Source: Magnetovibrio sp. (GTDB lineage Bacteria; Pseudomonadota; Alphaproteobacteria; Rhodospirillales; Magnetovibrionaceae). Taken from it: a DNA stretch of 45,991 bases. The notes beneath the pieces were generated by a model. That model worked only from the letters and a program-made list of their open reading frames with translations, had not been told where the DNA came from and searched no databases. The DNA lies in assembly GCA_026196495.1 (NCBI GenBank), contig JAPHSY010000043.1:1-45991 (forward strand). The letters are read 5' to 3'. Every line of letters starts with the position of its first letter. Position 1 is the stretch's first letter. This document shows positions 33,582 through 43,167 of the stretch, one piece after another. A program made the position numbers and the translations under genes.

Positions 33582-35891
33582 ATGAAATCATTTCTGGGAT
33601 CAGTGTTTCGTCTCGATCGTATGATCGGCCTTGGCATGCTCATATCATTATTGTTTGTTTCTTTTCTTGATCCTTTCCCCGTGGAATTCCTGCGTGAGAA
33701 AAGTTTCGATATATATCAAAAGATGAAACCGCGCCCGTTGCCAGCGGCAAAAGACCGCATGGTCACCATTATTGATATTGATGAACGTAGCCTGCAAGAA
33801 ATTGGTCAGTGGCCATGGTCGCGTAAAACAGTCGCCCAAATGCTGGTAAATCTGCACAATATGGGTGTCGGTGTGACTGCATTTGATATTGTCTTCTCCG
33901 AACCGGACCGCATGAATCCGGCCGGAGTTGTTGAATCTCTTGCCGGGTTAGACGAGGATGTCCGTAATCAAATCCTCAAGTTGGAAAGTAACGACGAGAT
34001 CTTGAGCCGAGTGGTGAGCCAAGCCAACGTGGTGTTGGGGCAAGCGGGTTACTGGGACCAAATCCCCAACAAGGCGGGTAAGCCGTTTAAGAAATCTGTC
34101 GCTGTACGCAAAATAGGTAAAGGTACTCCCGACCCCCAAGACTTCTTAAACGATGTTCCAACCTTAATTCGGAACCTGCCAGTGCTTGAAAAAGGCACAA
34201 AGGGCGTGGGGATGTTCTCGCTCAATCCCTCTTTAGATGGGATTATTCGTGAAATTCCGTTGGTGACAAAGCATGATGGAGATCTCTATCCCGCTCTTTC
34301 TGTCGAAGCTATTCGTGTGGGTTTTGGTTTGTCGACCTTAATGACAGAAGTTGACCCCTTAGGCATTAGTGCCATCGGCATTGCACCAAAACGAGTGGTA
34401 AAGCCCAAGGGATTAAAAATTCCCACGAATGAACGCGGCATGGTGCGCCCTTACTTCGCTCATCATGACAAAAGCCTATATGTATCGGCTTTGGATGTGT
34501 TGAATTATCCGAACATGACACCGGAAGACCAAGAAAAGCTCAAAAGTAAGATCGTAGGTAAAATTGCGTTTGTCGGCACGTCAGCCGTTGGGCTGTTGGA
34601 TATTCGGTCTACACCTTTGGATCCATTGATCCCGGGTGTGGAAGTTCATGCCCAGATGATTGAAAATGCCATTGCCATTGATCGTGGTCTGGGGGCCATT
34701 GTTTCGGCAGATTATTTCCTTTCACGTCCTCAATGGACCAAAGGCGTTGAATTGGTGCTGATGGCGTTGGGTGGTCTGTTGATGGTTATTGTGGTGCCAA
34801 TGTTGGGGGCAACGCGTTCTCTCATTGTGTTTTTGATCTTAGGTAGCGGGGCCATTGGTGGGTCGTGGTACCAGTTCTCAGAAGCACGTGTGTTGTTGGA
34901 TGCGACCTTTGGGGTGATCTCAACCTTCTTGTTGTATTCGACATTGACGTATATGAATTTCACGCGTGAAGAAGCCGCGAAGAGACAAACCCGTGATGCA
35001 TTTTCTAAATACCTATCGCCCGATATGGTCAATGTGGTTGCTGAAAACCCTGATCAATTGAAATTGGGTGGACAAAAACGTGAAATGACTTTGCTGTTCT
35101 GTGACGTGCGGGGCTTTACCACAATTTCAGAGCAATTCGATGCCGAAGGTCTAACCAAACTGATCAATAAACTTTTGACGCCGCTGACCAATGTTATTTT
35201 GGCGCGACAAGGTACTGTTGATAAATACATGGGTGATTGCATCATGGCGTTTTGGAATGCCCCGCTGGATGATGCTGAGCATGCTAAGCACGGTTGTGTT
35301 TCGGCCTTGAAGATGCTCGAAGAAATGGAGCCATTGAATGATCGTTTGGAACAAGAAGCCATCGCAGAGGGGCGTAAACACATTCCATTGAAAGTTGGCC
35401 TGGGTCTTAACACTGGTGAATGTGTTGTTGGCAACATGGGTTCTGACCAGCGTTTTGATTACTCAGTTTTGGGTGATGCGGTGAACTTGGCATCACGTCT
35501 GGAAGGGCAATCAAAAACTTACGGTGTGCGCATCGTTATTGGTGAAAGCACCCTTAAGCTGGTTCCCTCTATGGCAACCATTGAGCTTGATCTCATCAAA
35601 GTGAAGGGTAAAACCGAAGCTGTGCGCATCTTTGCTTTGTTGGGTTATGATGAGATGGCATCAACCCCAGACTTCGTTGCCTTCAAGGCCAAGGTCGATG
35701 AAATGCTGAAGAAGTATCGTAGCCAAGATTGGGATGGCGCCCGCAAGGCCAACGCCGAAGCCCGCGCTATGCACGGTCAGTTTGATATCGATGACACCTT
35801 TTTCGACCTCTACGAAGATCGCATTAAAGAAGGCGAAACCAATCCTCCGGGAGAAGGATGGGATGGTGTGTTTGTGGCCACAACGAAGTAG
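33582..35891 (+). CDS. CHASE2-domain class III adenylate cyclase
   Basis: 769 aa. Helix 1 (LGMLISLLFVSFLDPFP) leads to a periplasmic CHASE2 sensor (about 35-385; signs are VTIIDIDERSLQEIGQWPW, FDIVFSEPDR and IRSTPLDPLIPGVEVHAQ). Three helices follow (about 388-458), then the cyclase domain (about 495-690). Catalytic residues are complete: metal Asp508 (FCDVRGFTT) and Asp552 (MGDCIMAF), adenine-type Lys548, Ser628 in the place usually Thr/Asp, and transition-state Asn635/Arg639. It should make cAMP in response to a periplasmic signal. The C-terminal tail (WDGARKANAEA, ending WDGVFVATTK) matches that of the second cyclase at 40029. A lone gene. Confidence 0.95.
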   Translation: MKSFLGSVFRLDRMIGLGMLISLLFVSFLDPFPVEFLREKSFDIYQKMKPRPLPAAKDRMVTIIDIDERSLQEIGQWPWSRKTVAQMLVNLHNMGVGVTAFDIVFSEPDRMNPAGVVESLAGLDEDVRNQILKLESNDEILSRVVSQANVVLGQAGYWDQIPNKAGKPFKKSVAVRKIGKGTPDPQDFLNDVPTLIRNLPVLEKGTKGVGMFSLNPSLDGIIREIPLVTKHDGDLYPALSVEAIRVGFGLSTLMTEVDPLGISAIGIAPKRVVKPKGLKIPTNERGMVRPYFAHHDKSLYVSALDVLNYPNMTPEDQEKLKSKIVGKIAFVGTSAVGLLDIRSTPLDPLIPGVEVHAQMIENAIAIDRGLGAIVSADYFLSRPQWTKGVELVLMALGGLLMVIVVPMLGATRSLIVFLILGSGAIGGSWYQFSEARVLLDATFGVISTFLLYSTLTYMNFTREEAAKRQTRDAFSKYLSPDMVNVVAENPDQLKLGGQKREMTLLFCDVRGFTTISEQFDAEGLTKLINKLLTPLTNVILARQGTVDKYMGDCIMAFWNAPLDDAEHAKHGCVSALKMLEEMEPLNDRLEQEAIAEGRKHIPLKVGLGLNTGECVVGNMGSDQRFDYSVLGDAVNLASRLEGQSKTYGVRIVIGESTLKLVPSMATIELDLIKVKGKTEAVRIFALLGYDEMASTPDFVAFKAKVDEMLKKYRSQDWDGARKANAEARAMHGQFDIDDTFFDLYEDRIKEGETNPPGEGWDGVFVATTK

Positions 35892-35938
35892 GTTCCAGAT
35901 CTTTAATTTGGTCCCATTCTGGAATGGGTGAATACGCA

Positions 35939-37774
35939 TTATGCTTCCGTTGCGTTCTCATGAGGTAATGTGAAGCTAAATCGGGCGCCGCCGTGTGGTA
36001 TGTTTGTTGCCTCAATGATGCCGCCATGGCGTTCGATCATTTCTTTGCAAAGCGGAAGCCCCAGCCCGGTGCCGCGCTCACCTTCTGTCCCCAGTGTTGA
36101 GACCTTTTCATCAATACGAAAGAGTTTAGAGATCACGTATTCGTCCAAACCGATGCCGTTGTCCGTGACGTGTATCGTCGTGTGTATTGCATTTGTTTCT
36201 GAACAGATGTTGATCTGTCCATTGTGATTAACAAATTTGATGGCGTTGGCGATAAGATTACGCATCACTGTTTTGATCATGTTGGAATCTGCATGGATAT
36301 TTATGTCGTCAACTGTGTTGGAAATTTTGACATCCTTTTCTCTGGCAGAGTAAGACAGAGATGTAATTGTTTCATCGACAAGGTCATGCGCATTGAATGT
36401 AGTTTTGTTAATGCTGCCTTTGTTCATTTGATCGTTCGACCATTCCAGTAGGCCTTGCAAAAGTTCAAAGAAGTGTTCGCCAACATCATTCACGTGCCCG
36501 GCAAATTTTTTCAATTGGTCGCGATCATGGGTGTCGACATAACGTTCTATCATCCGGGTCATGCCCAGTAGTGTTGTAAATGGGCTACGCAAGTCGTGAG
36601 CAATGATTGAGAAGAAACGATTTTTGACGGTAACTTCATGAGATAGCTGTTTGTTCAAATTATGCAAATCACGGGTGCGTTGATCTACTAAACATTCCAA
36701 TCGACGCGTGACCAAAGTGAATGCACCAAACAACATTAATTCTAAGACTATAAAACCAAAAACACCGTAAAGAATGCTGACCCATTGTTGTCGTTTGAGG
36801 TCACTGAGTTGTTGGGTTGCATCGTTCCAAATTAATACGGTGCCTATGTCTTTGCGTTGTGAATACTTTTGACCCAAGAAATCACGCAAAGGGAAGAATG
36901 TAGCTGCGATTGTCTGGTCGCCCAGTTGAACCATGAGAGGCGTGTACAATTCTGGGAGAAAATTTTTATCAAATGAAACTTGTTTCAGAATTTCGTCAAC
37001 GCCTGTGCGTGAAGTGGCTTCGATAACACAGTTACAGTTTTGTTTGACCTCTCCAAAAACTTTCTTGATAGCTTCTGGCCACATAGCTTGTTCAATGTGG
37101 TCCCGGTTCAACAATATGGTATATGCGGTGCCCAAACTGGCATCCAGTATTTCAATAATTTTGGAAAATGACGTGCCAGCTTCTAATGCGCCAGTGTGAA
37201 TTTTTTCACCAGTTCCGGGGTTTGTCGCGAACATTGGTACGACACCGCGCAGACCTGAATAAACACGTCCCGTTTCAAATCCGGTTTGGGGTTGTTTTGT
37301 TTCGTTGGTAGCGACGATTGTGTGTCGAACATTGTCCATGTTATCGCCATACTTAGTTGCACGATGAACGCGCAGATAACTGGTTGAGCCCGGCCCTATG
37401 TGAAAGTGGAGTTGGCGAATGCGGAACTCTTTTGATGCAGCCAGCCAACTCTCCCCGATTTCATCAAATAATTTTTGCCGCCAATAGTGTGCTTGTTCTT
37501 TCCCTGGACCTCCACCCTCGGCAGTAACGGATTTAACACCGTTATAAAACAAGTTTTGAATTTTAGGATTTTTGGCATACAGAGAGGCGACCATTAACAA
37601 GTCGCTATAAGTCTGATTCATGGCAACATTTAATGTTGAGATGTTTTGCTCGGCTTCGGCTTTCAGATTGGCTTCAAAGTTTTCATGAGAAAAATGATAG
37701 TTAATCAAAATAAAAACAAAATCGATAAGCGCAATCAGGACGCTAAGCGTCAACAGCACAATTTTCTTATTCAT
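35939..37774 (-). CDS. Membrane sensor histidine kinase with Cache-like periplasmic domain
   Basis: 611 aa. Helix 1 (IVLLTLSVLIALIDFVFILI) and helix 2 (about 333-355) enclose a ~300-residue periplasmic sensor with YSGLRGVVPMF, as in double-Cache domains. The coiled linker leads to HisKA with phospho-acceptor His393 (FFSIIAHDLRSPFTTLLG). The ATPase has an N-box (NLIANAIKF), G1 (VTDNGIGLDE) and G2 (GERGTGLGLPLCK). It autophosphorylates and signals to a response regulator. The nearest is the CheY-like protein at 38537, but msrA lies between, so pairing is uncertain. Confidence 0.94.
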   Translation of the reverse strand: MNKKIVLLTLSVLIALIDFVFILINYHFSHENFEANLKAEAEQNISTLNVAMNQTYSDLLMVASLYAKNPKIQNLFYNGVKSVTAEGGGPGKEQAHYWRQKLFDEIGESWLAASKEFRIRQLHFHIGPGSTSYLRVHRATKYGDNMDNVRHTIVATNETKQPQTGFETGRVYSGLRGVVPMFATNPGTGEKIHTGALEAGTSFSKIIEILDASLGTAYTILLNRDHIEQAMWPEAIKKVFGEVKQNCNCVIEATSRTGVDEILKQVSFDKNFLPELYTPLMVQLGDQTIAATFFPLRDFLGQKYSQRKDIGTVLIWNDATQQLSDLKRQQWVSILYGVFGFIVLELMLFGAFTLVTRRLECLVDQRTRDLHNLNKQLSHEVTVKNRFFSIIAHDLRSPFTTLLGMTRMIERYVDTHDRDQLKKFAGHVNDVGEHFFELLQGLLEWSNDQMNKGSINKTTFNAHDLVDETITSLSYSAREKDVKISNTVDDINIHADSNMIKTVMRNLIANAIKFVNHNGQINICSETNAIHTTIHVTDNGIGLDEYVISKLFRIDEKVSTLGTEGERGTGLGLPLCKEMIERHGGIIEATNIPHGGARFSFTLPHENATEA

Positions 37775-37954
37775 ATACTTACAACCTAGTGTAAGGGCCG
37801 CAGTGCAAATGGTAGAGGCTTATCGATAATATTGCAAAGTGTTATGCACACTTATGTATTCATGTGATTTTGTAAAAAAACAATATATATATCAATCCAC
37901 TACGGGATCAACGCAAGGTTGTTTGTTGGCGTTAAAAGCAGCTGATTAGCTATA

Positions 37955-38458
37955 TTAGGTATTATCGAGTTTCCACTCAGTTCTGGGGAAGTGACACGTG
38001 TAACCATGGGGATTTCGCAACAAATAATCCTGATGCTCCGGTTCGGCTTCCCAGAAATCCCCAACCGGGGATACCTTTGTTACAATTGGACCTGGCCATT
38101 GTTGTGAGGCGTCGCATTTCATGATGATGTCGTGCGCCGTGACGTACTGTTCATTATTGACGTAAAAAATTTCAGAACGATACGATGGCCCAATATCGTT
38201 ACCTTGGCGGTCATGGGTGGTGGGATCATGGATTTGAAAGAAGTACGCCAGGATGTCAGCGTAGCTCACCACGTCAGGGTCAAACAAGACCTCGATGGCT
38301 TCGGCATGGTTGCCATGATTGGGGTAAGTGGCATTGGGGATTTCACCACCGGTGTAGCCTACACGGGTGTCTTTGACGCCGGGGAGCTTGCGATAAAGCT
38401 CCTGCATGCCCCAAAAACATCCCCCAGCTAAGACGGCGCGTTCCTTCATTTCTGACAT
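37955..38458 (-). CDS. msrA: Peptide methionine sulfoxide reductase MsrA
   Basis: 167 aa. The active-site Cys14 lies in [42 protein letters not shown] and [22 protein letters not shown] are the substrate-pocket text of the family. It repairs S-methionine sulfoxide using thioredoxin. There is no signal peptide, so it acts in the cytoplasm. No msrB is fused or adjacent. The ribosome site is weak. It is separated from the kinase gene by 180 nt. Confidence 0.97.
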   Translation of the reverse strand: MSEMKERAVLAGGCFWGMQELYRKLPGVKDTRVGYTGGEIPNATYPNHGNHAEAIEVLFDPDVVSYADILAYFFQIHDPTTHDRQGNDIGPSYRSEIFYVNNEQYVTAHDIIMKCDASQQWPGPIVTKVSPVGDFWEAEPEHQDYLLRNPHGYTCHFPRTEWKLDNT

Positions 38459-38536
38459 TTTTCTAGGCTCTTGTTTTGTTTAAGCATCTAGATTGGATAT
38501 CAGCACGATGATGTGTCTATTCAAGGGATGGATGGG

Positions 38537-38905
38537 TCAGGTTGCATTGGCAACAATCTGATCGACATCAGCCGCAAACGTAATTGGGTCAATAGGCTTG
38601 TCGATAAAGCCTGCAGCACCACATTCTTTAGCTTTGGTTTTCCACAAATCATCTGTGCGGGCCGACATCAGAATAACTTTCATACCGGACATTCGTGCAC
38701 TTTCTTTGATCATCTCACAGAGCTCTAACCCGGTGAGTTCTGCCATCATTAAATCGGTTATGAGCACATCAGGCGGGTCAGATTTGAGCAGGGGAACGAT
38801 GGGTGCGCCTGCCGGTGAAGTGGTGACGTTGTGACCATCTTGTTCCAAGGCCAAGTATAATATTTCCAGTAAGTCCGGGTCGTCATCAACCAATACGATT
38901 TTCAT
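38537..38905 (-). CDS. Single-domain response regulator (CheY-like)
   Basis: 122 aa from ATG 38905 (GGGTGGA upstream); an ATG five codons earlier has no site. The acidic pocket is VDDD (Asp7-9), the phospho-acceptor is Asp51 (LITDLMM), the switch Ser/Thr lies in ILMSARTDD, and Lys103 is in FIDKPI. There is no output domain, so it works by protein contact, as CheY or a phosphorelay intermediate does. It is not next to any chemotaxis gene. The kinase at 35939 is the nearest candidate partner. Confidence 0.94.
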   Translation of the reverse strand: MKIVLVDDDPDLLEILYLALEQDGHNVTTSPAGAPIVPLLKSDPPDVLITDLMMAELTGLELCEMIKESARMSGMKVILMSARTDDLWKTKAKECGAAGFIDKPIDPITFAADVDQIVANAT

Positions 38906-38965
38906 TGTTTCCACCCTCATTGATTGTTGTTGTAATTATACAGCTTTTTATTCTAACTGAGGTCT

Positions 38966-39997
38966 TCAAGGCATTTGTTTGAGAAATTTTGATGAAGACT
39001 TGCTTAATTGCCACGTAAGACAACGAACACTTCCTCCAAGTTTACAGACTTTATTCGCAGGCACAGGGATGACCGTTTTTGTGGTGTGGCGACGAATGGT
39101 GCGCATGGCTTTGTCACTGGCTGCGTTGCTGAAATGTGGCATATAAATATAATTGTTGGTAACGGTTGCGTTTACATTGATGCCGCAGGCACTGCCTTCT
39201 TCATCGAAATCCCAAGCGGCTTCGATTTCGACAATCTTGATCCCTGGGAAGGCAGCGTGTAATTCCTTTAAGACCTGAGAGCGAAAGGGTTCATCATAAC
39301 GGTTGATGAACAGCGTATTGTTTTCAACGAACATTGCCATTCCATCGCTGTGGGCAAGGATGTCATCATCCGGTGGCAAAATAGCAACTTCTTTAGCATT
39401 GAGAAGGCGCTTCAACACCTGAGTACCTTTTGCTTTGGATAAAGAATTGTCAGTGAGAAACCGCGTGGTCGTAATGACACGTCCTGCATAGTTGTCGACG
39501 ATGTTGCCGCCGTCCAGGATATAGCCTGTTCGTGGATGGCTTACACTGAACAGTTCTGTGAAATCATTGAAACCATCTTGCATATAATCGGCTTCACTTT
39601 GATCACCCTCAAAAGAAGCAGGGGTATAGCGAAACTGAATAGGGTTGTAAGGGTTGATTGTCGTGTAATCGCGTACCCAAATATGCGGCAAATAGGCATC
39701 GATTAAAATGTTAGAGGGGACTCGACCTTGAAAGTACTTTCGGGTCTCATGATCAACCACAATACGCACATCGTCATGCCCCAATACGGCGTTCGCATAA
39801 GCAATATCAAAATCAATAATGTCTTGAAAGATATCTGCGTAAAACGGATCGTCGTAGGTGTCACCAATCGATGGTGCGGCAATGACGATCATGTGTTTAC
39901 CGTTTGGTGTCTTTGAGGGCGATGCCGCAAAGCTATCAGATAATGCGGCTCCGCTTAATGCGAGCCCAAAAACCAATAATATTAAGGCTGATCGCAT
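38966..39997 (-). CDS. Secreted agmatine deiminase / peptidylarginine deiminase-fold protein
   Basis: 343 aa with a signal peptide (ALILLVFGLALSGAALSDSFA). The guanidine-modifying fold is seen in WVRDYTTINP (Asp110), LDGGNIVDN (Asp162, Asn165), HSDGMAMFV (His216) and the nucleophile Cys326 in GGSVRCLTWQ. The catalytic set (Asp, His, Asp, Cys) is complete. Agmatine deiminases are normally cytoplasmic and convert agmatine to N-carbamoylputrescine; porphyromonas-type PADs are secreted. Here export suggests action on periplasmic or external guanidines. The substrate is uncertain. The ribosome site CAGGA precedes the start. Confidence 0.9.
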   Translation of the reverse strand: MRSALILLVFGLALSGAALSDSFAASPSKTPNGKHMIVIAAPSIGDTYDDPFYADIFQDIIDFDIAYANAVLGHDDVRIVVDHETRKYFQGRVPSNILIDAYLPHIWVRDYTTINPYNPIQFRYTPASFEGDQSEADYMQDGFNDFTELFSVSHPRTGYILDGGNIVDNYAGRVITTTRFLTDNSLSKAKGTQVLKRLLNAKEVAILPPDDDILAHSDGMAMFVENNTLFINRYDEPFRSQVLKELHAAFPGIKIVEIEAAWDFDEEGSACGINVNATVTNNYIYMPHFSNAASDKAMRTIRRHTTKTVIPVPANKVCKLGGSVRCLTWQLSKSSSKFLKQMP

Positions 39998-40028
39998 TGG
40001 ATAAATCCTGCTGTTGAATGAACAGTGC

Positions 40029-42458
40029 TTATTTTGATTTCATCACCCAGACACCGTTCCAATCTTCAGGCTGTTCCGCTTTCAGGTGTTCGCAACGCTC
40101 AATGTAGGTTTCCGATAAGGCATCAGCCGGATTGGCTTTGAGGACGTCGTTAAATGAAGTGATCGCTTTATCCCAAGCCCCAGCGGTGTAGTGCTTACGC
40201 CCTTCGGTGAAATACCCAACCCCATCCATTAAGTTGGGAAAGGTTTCATCGCTGTGATAGTCCAACACTTCATAAACGCGTACAGGTTCGGTTTTGCCTT
40301 TAACGATCACGTCGTCAATATCGCGCATACGATATGTGCCTTTGAGTTTCTTCTGCGTGTATTCCGAAATTAGGATGTGTGCGTGATATTGCTTACATGC
40401 ACTTTCCAAACGTGCGGCGAGGTTCACGCCATCACCGATCATGGTGTAGTCCATACGTTTCGGGCTGCCGATGTTACCGGACACAATGCTATCGGTGTTC
40501 AGTCCCATGCCGTGATCGATGGTCATCAGGCCTTTTTCTTTGCGCGTTTCGTTATAGTCGGCCAGACGCGTCATCATGGCGATGGCCGCACGCAAGCCGC
40601 GGTCTTCATCGTCGTCATGTGCCATGGGTATGCCAAAGGCGGCCATAATCGCATCGCCGATGAATTTGTCGAGCATGCCGCCTTCGCTGGTGATGCAATC
40701 CACCATAATTTCAAAGTATTCGTTCAGTAACGCCACCGTGCCTTGGGCGCCCAATTCTTCGGTGATGGTGGTGAAGCTGCGCACATCAGAAAACAACACG
40801 GTTGCCGTAGTATCCAAGCCGCCCATCATGTCGTTTTCGCCACCGGACATCATCTGGTCGGCCAGTGCCGGGTCCATATAGCGGCTCATGGTCGACTTCA
40901 TGCGTTTTTCAGAAGATATATCTTCGATCATAACCATGGAGCCAAGCTTCTCACCCTCGGGTGAGATGAGCGGCAAAATGGTGACGTTGGCTGAGGTCTT
41001 TTCTTCGCCAAATTTCAGCTCTGCATCCATGAAGATATCAGGTTCTTCAGACTCGCTAACCTTGGCGATCTTGTCGTTAACCCAGTTGTTTTCTTCGACA
41101 AAGAATTCTTCGGCCGTTTTGCCGATAACATCATCTTCGCCTTCCAACTGCATGATGCGATAGCCTGCCGCATTGCAAGTGACGATCTTGCCGTCTTCGT
41201 TGGTCGTTACTACAGCGTTTGACATACTTTCCAGCATGCTTTCGTTGTAGTTTTTCATGTTCTGGACGTCGCTAAACAGCTTGGCGTTTTCCAAACCGAT
41301 GGAGATCTGCGCTGTAAATGCCTTTAGACGTTGTTCGTCTTCATCGGTGAACGGTCCGCCTTTTTTGTTCAAGACCTGGGTAACGCCAATGCACTTGCCT
41401 TCTTTGTTGACCACAGGTGTGCACAAGATGGATCGCGTGAAGAAACCGGTTTGTTTATCAAATGCAGGGTTAAAGCGCAGGTCGGCATAAGCATAGGGAA
41501 TGTTGATGGTCTTTGCCGATGTGAACACCGTGCCCGCAATGCCCAAATGATTGGGGAAGCGAATTTCGGTGGCATCCAATCCGGCACCGACCATGGACCA
41601 CAAATCATTGGTCTTGTCATCGTTCAAGAACAGGGTCGAGCGTTCCGCGTTCAACATGCGTGTGGCTTCGCCCATGACCTTGGCAAGCAATGCGTTCAAG
41701 TTGATTTCCGATGTAACATCGGAAACCACATCCAAAAATTCCATTTCTTGGCTGCGTTTCTTTTGCATGCGTTCGACAAACTCGGTGCTTTGTAGGGCGA
41801 CCGCAGCCTGGGTGGCAATGTCTTGTAGAAAATCCAGATCTTCTTCATTGAACAGAACGTGCTTATCGCCATCATCCTTTTTGTTCAGGGCTTGGACCAC
41901 GCCGATGATCTGGCCTTTGACCGTTTTGATGGGGGCACACAAAATGGAGCGCGTGCGAAAACCGGTTTGTTCATCAATGGATTTGTTGAAACGGGGGTCT
42001 TCGTGAGCATCTTCGATGATGGCACCCTTGCCGCTGGAGAAAACCCAGCCGGCAATACCACTATCATTCAAAATACGAATTTCGCGGATGTTGGTGCCTT
42101 GGGCAACGCGGGTGTACAGCTCCCCGGTTTCCATGTCGTTCAGGAACAAAGATGATCGTTCTGCGTTGGTTTCGCGGGTGACGATATCGACCAGTTCGCG
42201 TAACACTTCGTCCAGTGTTTCGAACCCAGCCATATGGCGCGAAATTTCCAACAGCATGTCGGCACGCTGCAGGCGATGAATTTCTGCTTCGCTCAGCTGA
42301 GTTACATCGCGCTTTTTAACAGGGGGGATAACTTTTTGGGCAACGGCCTTTTTCACAGTGGTGGTGGCGCGCTTTTGGGCAGGTGCTGGCTTTTTGCCAA
42401 CATTGATTTCCAGCTTCGGCTGGTTCGTTCCGTTCTGGGACGATGATGTATCGGCCAT
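40029..42458 (-). CDS. GAF-GAF-PAS class III adenylate cyclase (CyaB-like)
   Basis: 809 aa. A basic, disordered N terminus (about 1-55) leads to GAF1 (about 80-228), GAF2 (252-395), PAS (405-515) and a cyclase domain (545-735). GAF2 carries the cNMP-binding NKxnFx3DE motif exactly (Asn364-Lys365, Phe370, Asp374-Glu375); GAF1 has NK and F-x3-D but Leu208 in place of Glu. The cyclase set is complete: Asp558, Asp602, Lys598, Thr672, Asn679 and Arg683. This order is that of cyanobacterial CyaB1/CyaB2, where cAMP activates the enzyme through GAF-B. There are no membrane helices. The C-terminal tail ends DWNGVWVMKSK. It starts 15 nt after the coiled-coil gene. Confidence 0.95.
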   Translation of the reverse strand: MADTSSSQNGTNQPKLEINVGKKPAPAQKRATTTVKKAVAQKVIPPVKKRDVTQLSEAEIHRLQRADMLLEISRHMAGFETLDEVLRELVDIVTRETNAERSSLFLNDMETGELYTRVAQGTNIREIRILNDSGIAGWVFSSGKGAIIEDAHEDPRFNKSIDEQTGFRTRSILCAPIKTVKGQIIGVVQALNKKDDGDKHVLFNEEDLDFLQDIATQAAVALQSTEFVERMQKKRSQEMEFLDVVSDVTSEINLNALLAKVMGEATRMLNAERSTLFLNDDKTNDLWSMVGAGLDATEIRFPNHLGIAGTVFTSAKTINIPYAYADLRFNPAFDKQTGFFTRSILCTPVVNKEGKCIGVTQVLNKKGGPFTDEDEQRLKAFTAQISIGLENAKLFSDVQNMKNYNESMLESMSNAVVTTNEDGKIVTCNAAGYRIMQLEGEDDVIGKTAEEFFVEENNWVNDKIAKVSESEEPDIFMDAELKFGEEKTSANVTILPLISPEGEKLGSMVMIEDISSEKRMKSTMSRYMDPALADQMMSGGENDMMGGLDTTATVLFSDVRSFTTITEELGAQGTVALLNEYFEIMVDCITSEGGMLDKFIGDAIMAAFGIPMAHDDDEDRGLRAAIAMMTRLADYNETRKEKGLMTIDHGMGLNTDSIVSGNIGSPKRMDYTMIGDGVNLAARLESACKQYHAHILISEYTQKKLKGTYRMRDIDDVIVKGKTEPVRVYEVLDYHSDETFPNLMDGVGYFTEGRKHYTAGAWDKAITSFNDVLKANPADALSETYIERCEHLKAEQPEDWNGVWVMKSK

Positions 42459-42473
42459 AATTTCCCTCTGGCT

Positions 42474-42920
42474 TTACGCCGTTTCTTTTTTCAACTCATC
42501 AATCTCATCGCGTAGAGCTTGAATGGTCAAATGTAATTGTTTGTTTTCGTCACGGGCTTCGCGTCTCAACTGCTCGAGCTGGTCTTCATATTGGAATTTG
42601 ACCTCGTCGGTTTCATCGCGGATCGCCTGAACTGTTTTTTGTAACTGAGACGATTCATCCTTACCGTCTTTGATGGCGCCGTGAACGGCTTCATCTTTGT
42701 CAAAGCGCAGGCTTTCCAGTTCATCACGCAGGGCACCAGCGGTGGCACGAAGCTGTTGTATTTCTTGGTTTGCTTCAGAAACCGCAGCGGCAACGGCTTC
42801 GTCTTTTTCAAAACGCACACGTTCCATTTCGTCACGCAATGCCTGAATGGTGTCCTTCAGGTGACGGATTTCCGTCTGCGCGACGAGCATGTCGTCTTGC
42901 TCTTTAATTACGGTGCCCAT
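42474..42920 (-). CDS. Four-repeat coiled-coil protein, probable partner of the cyclase
   Basis: 148 aa. The whole chain is predicted helical. Four units of about 36 residues are seen, each with the core xxLxxTIQALRDExxxxxFEKDEAV or a variant (TIQALRDEMERVRF, TAGALRDELESLRF, TVQAIRDETDEVKF and TIQALRDEIDELKK). It is strongly acidic and has no signal peptide, membrane helix or Cys. The ATG has a GTGGGA site. The cyclase start is 15 nt beyond its stop, so the two genes are co-transcribed and probably co-translated. It may scaffold or cluster the cyclase; this is inference. Confidence 0.85.
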   Translation of the reverse strand: MGTVIKEQDDMLVAQTEIRHLKDTIQALRDEMERVRFEKDEAVAAAVSEANQEIQQLRATAGALRDELESLRFDKDEAVHGAIKDGKDESSQLQKTVQAIRDETDEVKFQYEDQLEQLRREARDENKQLHLTIQALRDEIDELKKETA

Positions 42921-43167
42921 GATCGTCCCACAATTCTTGTGTTTATTAGGAAATGATTTAACGACAAATCCTTATATTTCGCAAGGTTAAGGCGTTCTAA
43001 ACTAGAAAATATGACGAACAGATTGTGGGGGAAGTGTCCAAATAAGATAAATCTGGACAAAAGAATGGCCCCGGATGTCAGTCTTGGGAGACTGGGCTGC
43101 ATCACAGGGCCTATTCTTGCCGCTTGAGGAAGGGTGCGGACTTTGGCAGTCGGGTCGTCAGGTGGTG

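Noticed and set aside
41690-41740. Inverted repeat TTTCCGATG / CATCGGAAA in the cyclase gene
   Set aside because: It lies inside well-conserved coding sequence between the GAF domains, and no terminator or regulatory role is supported.
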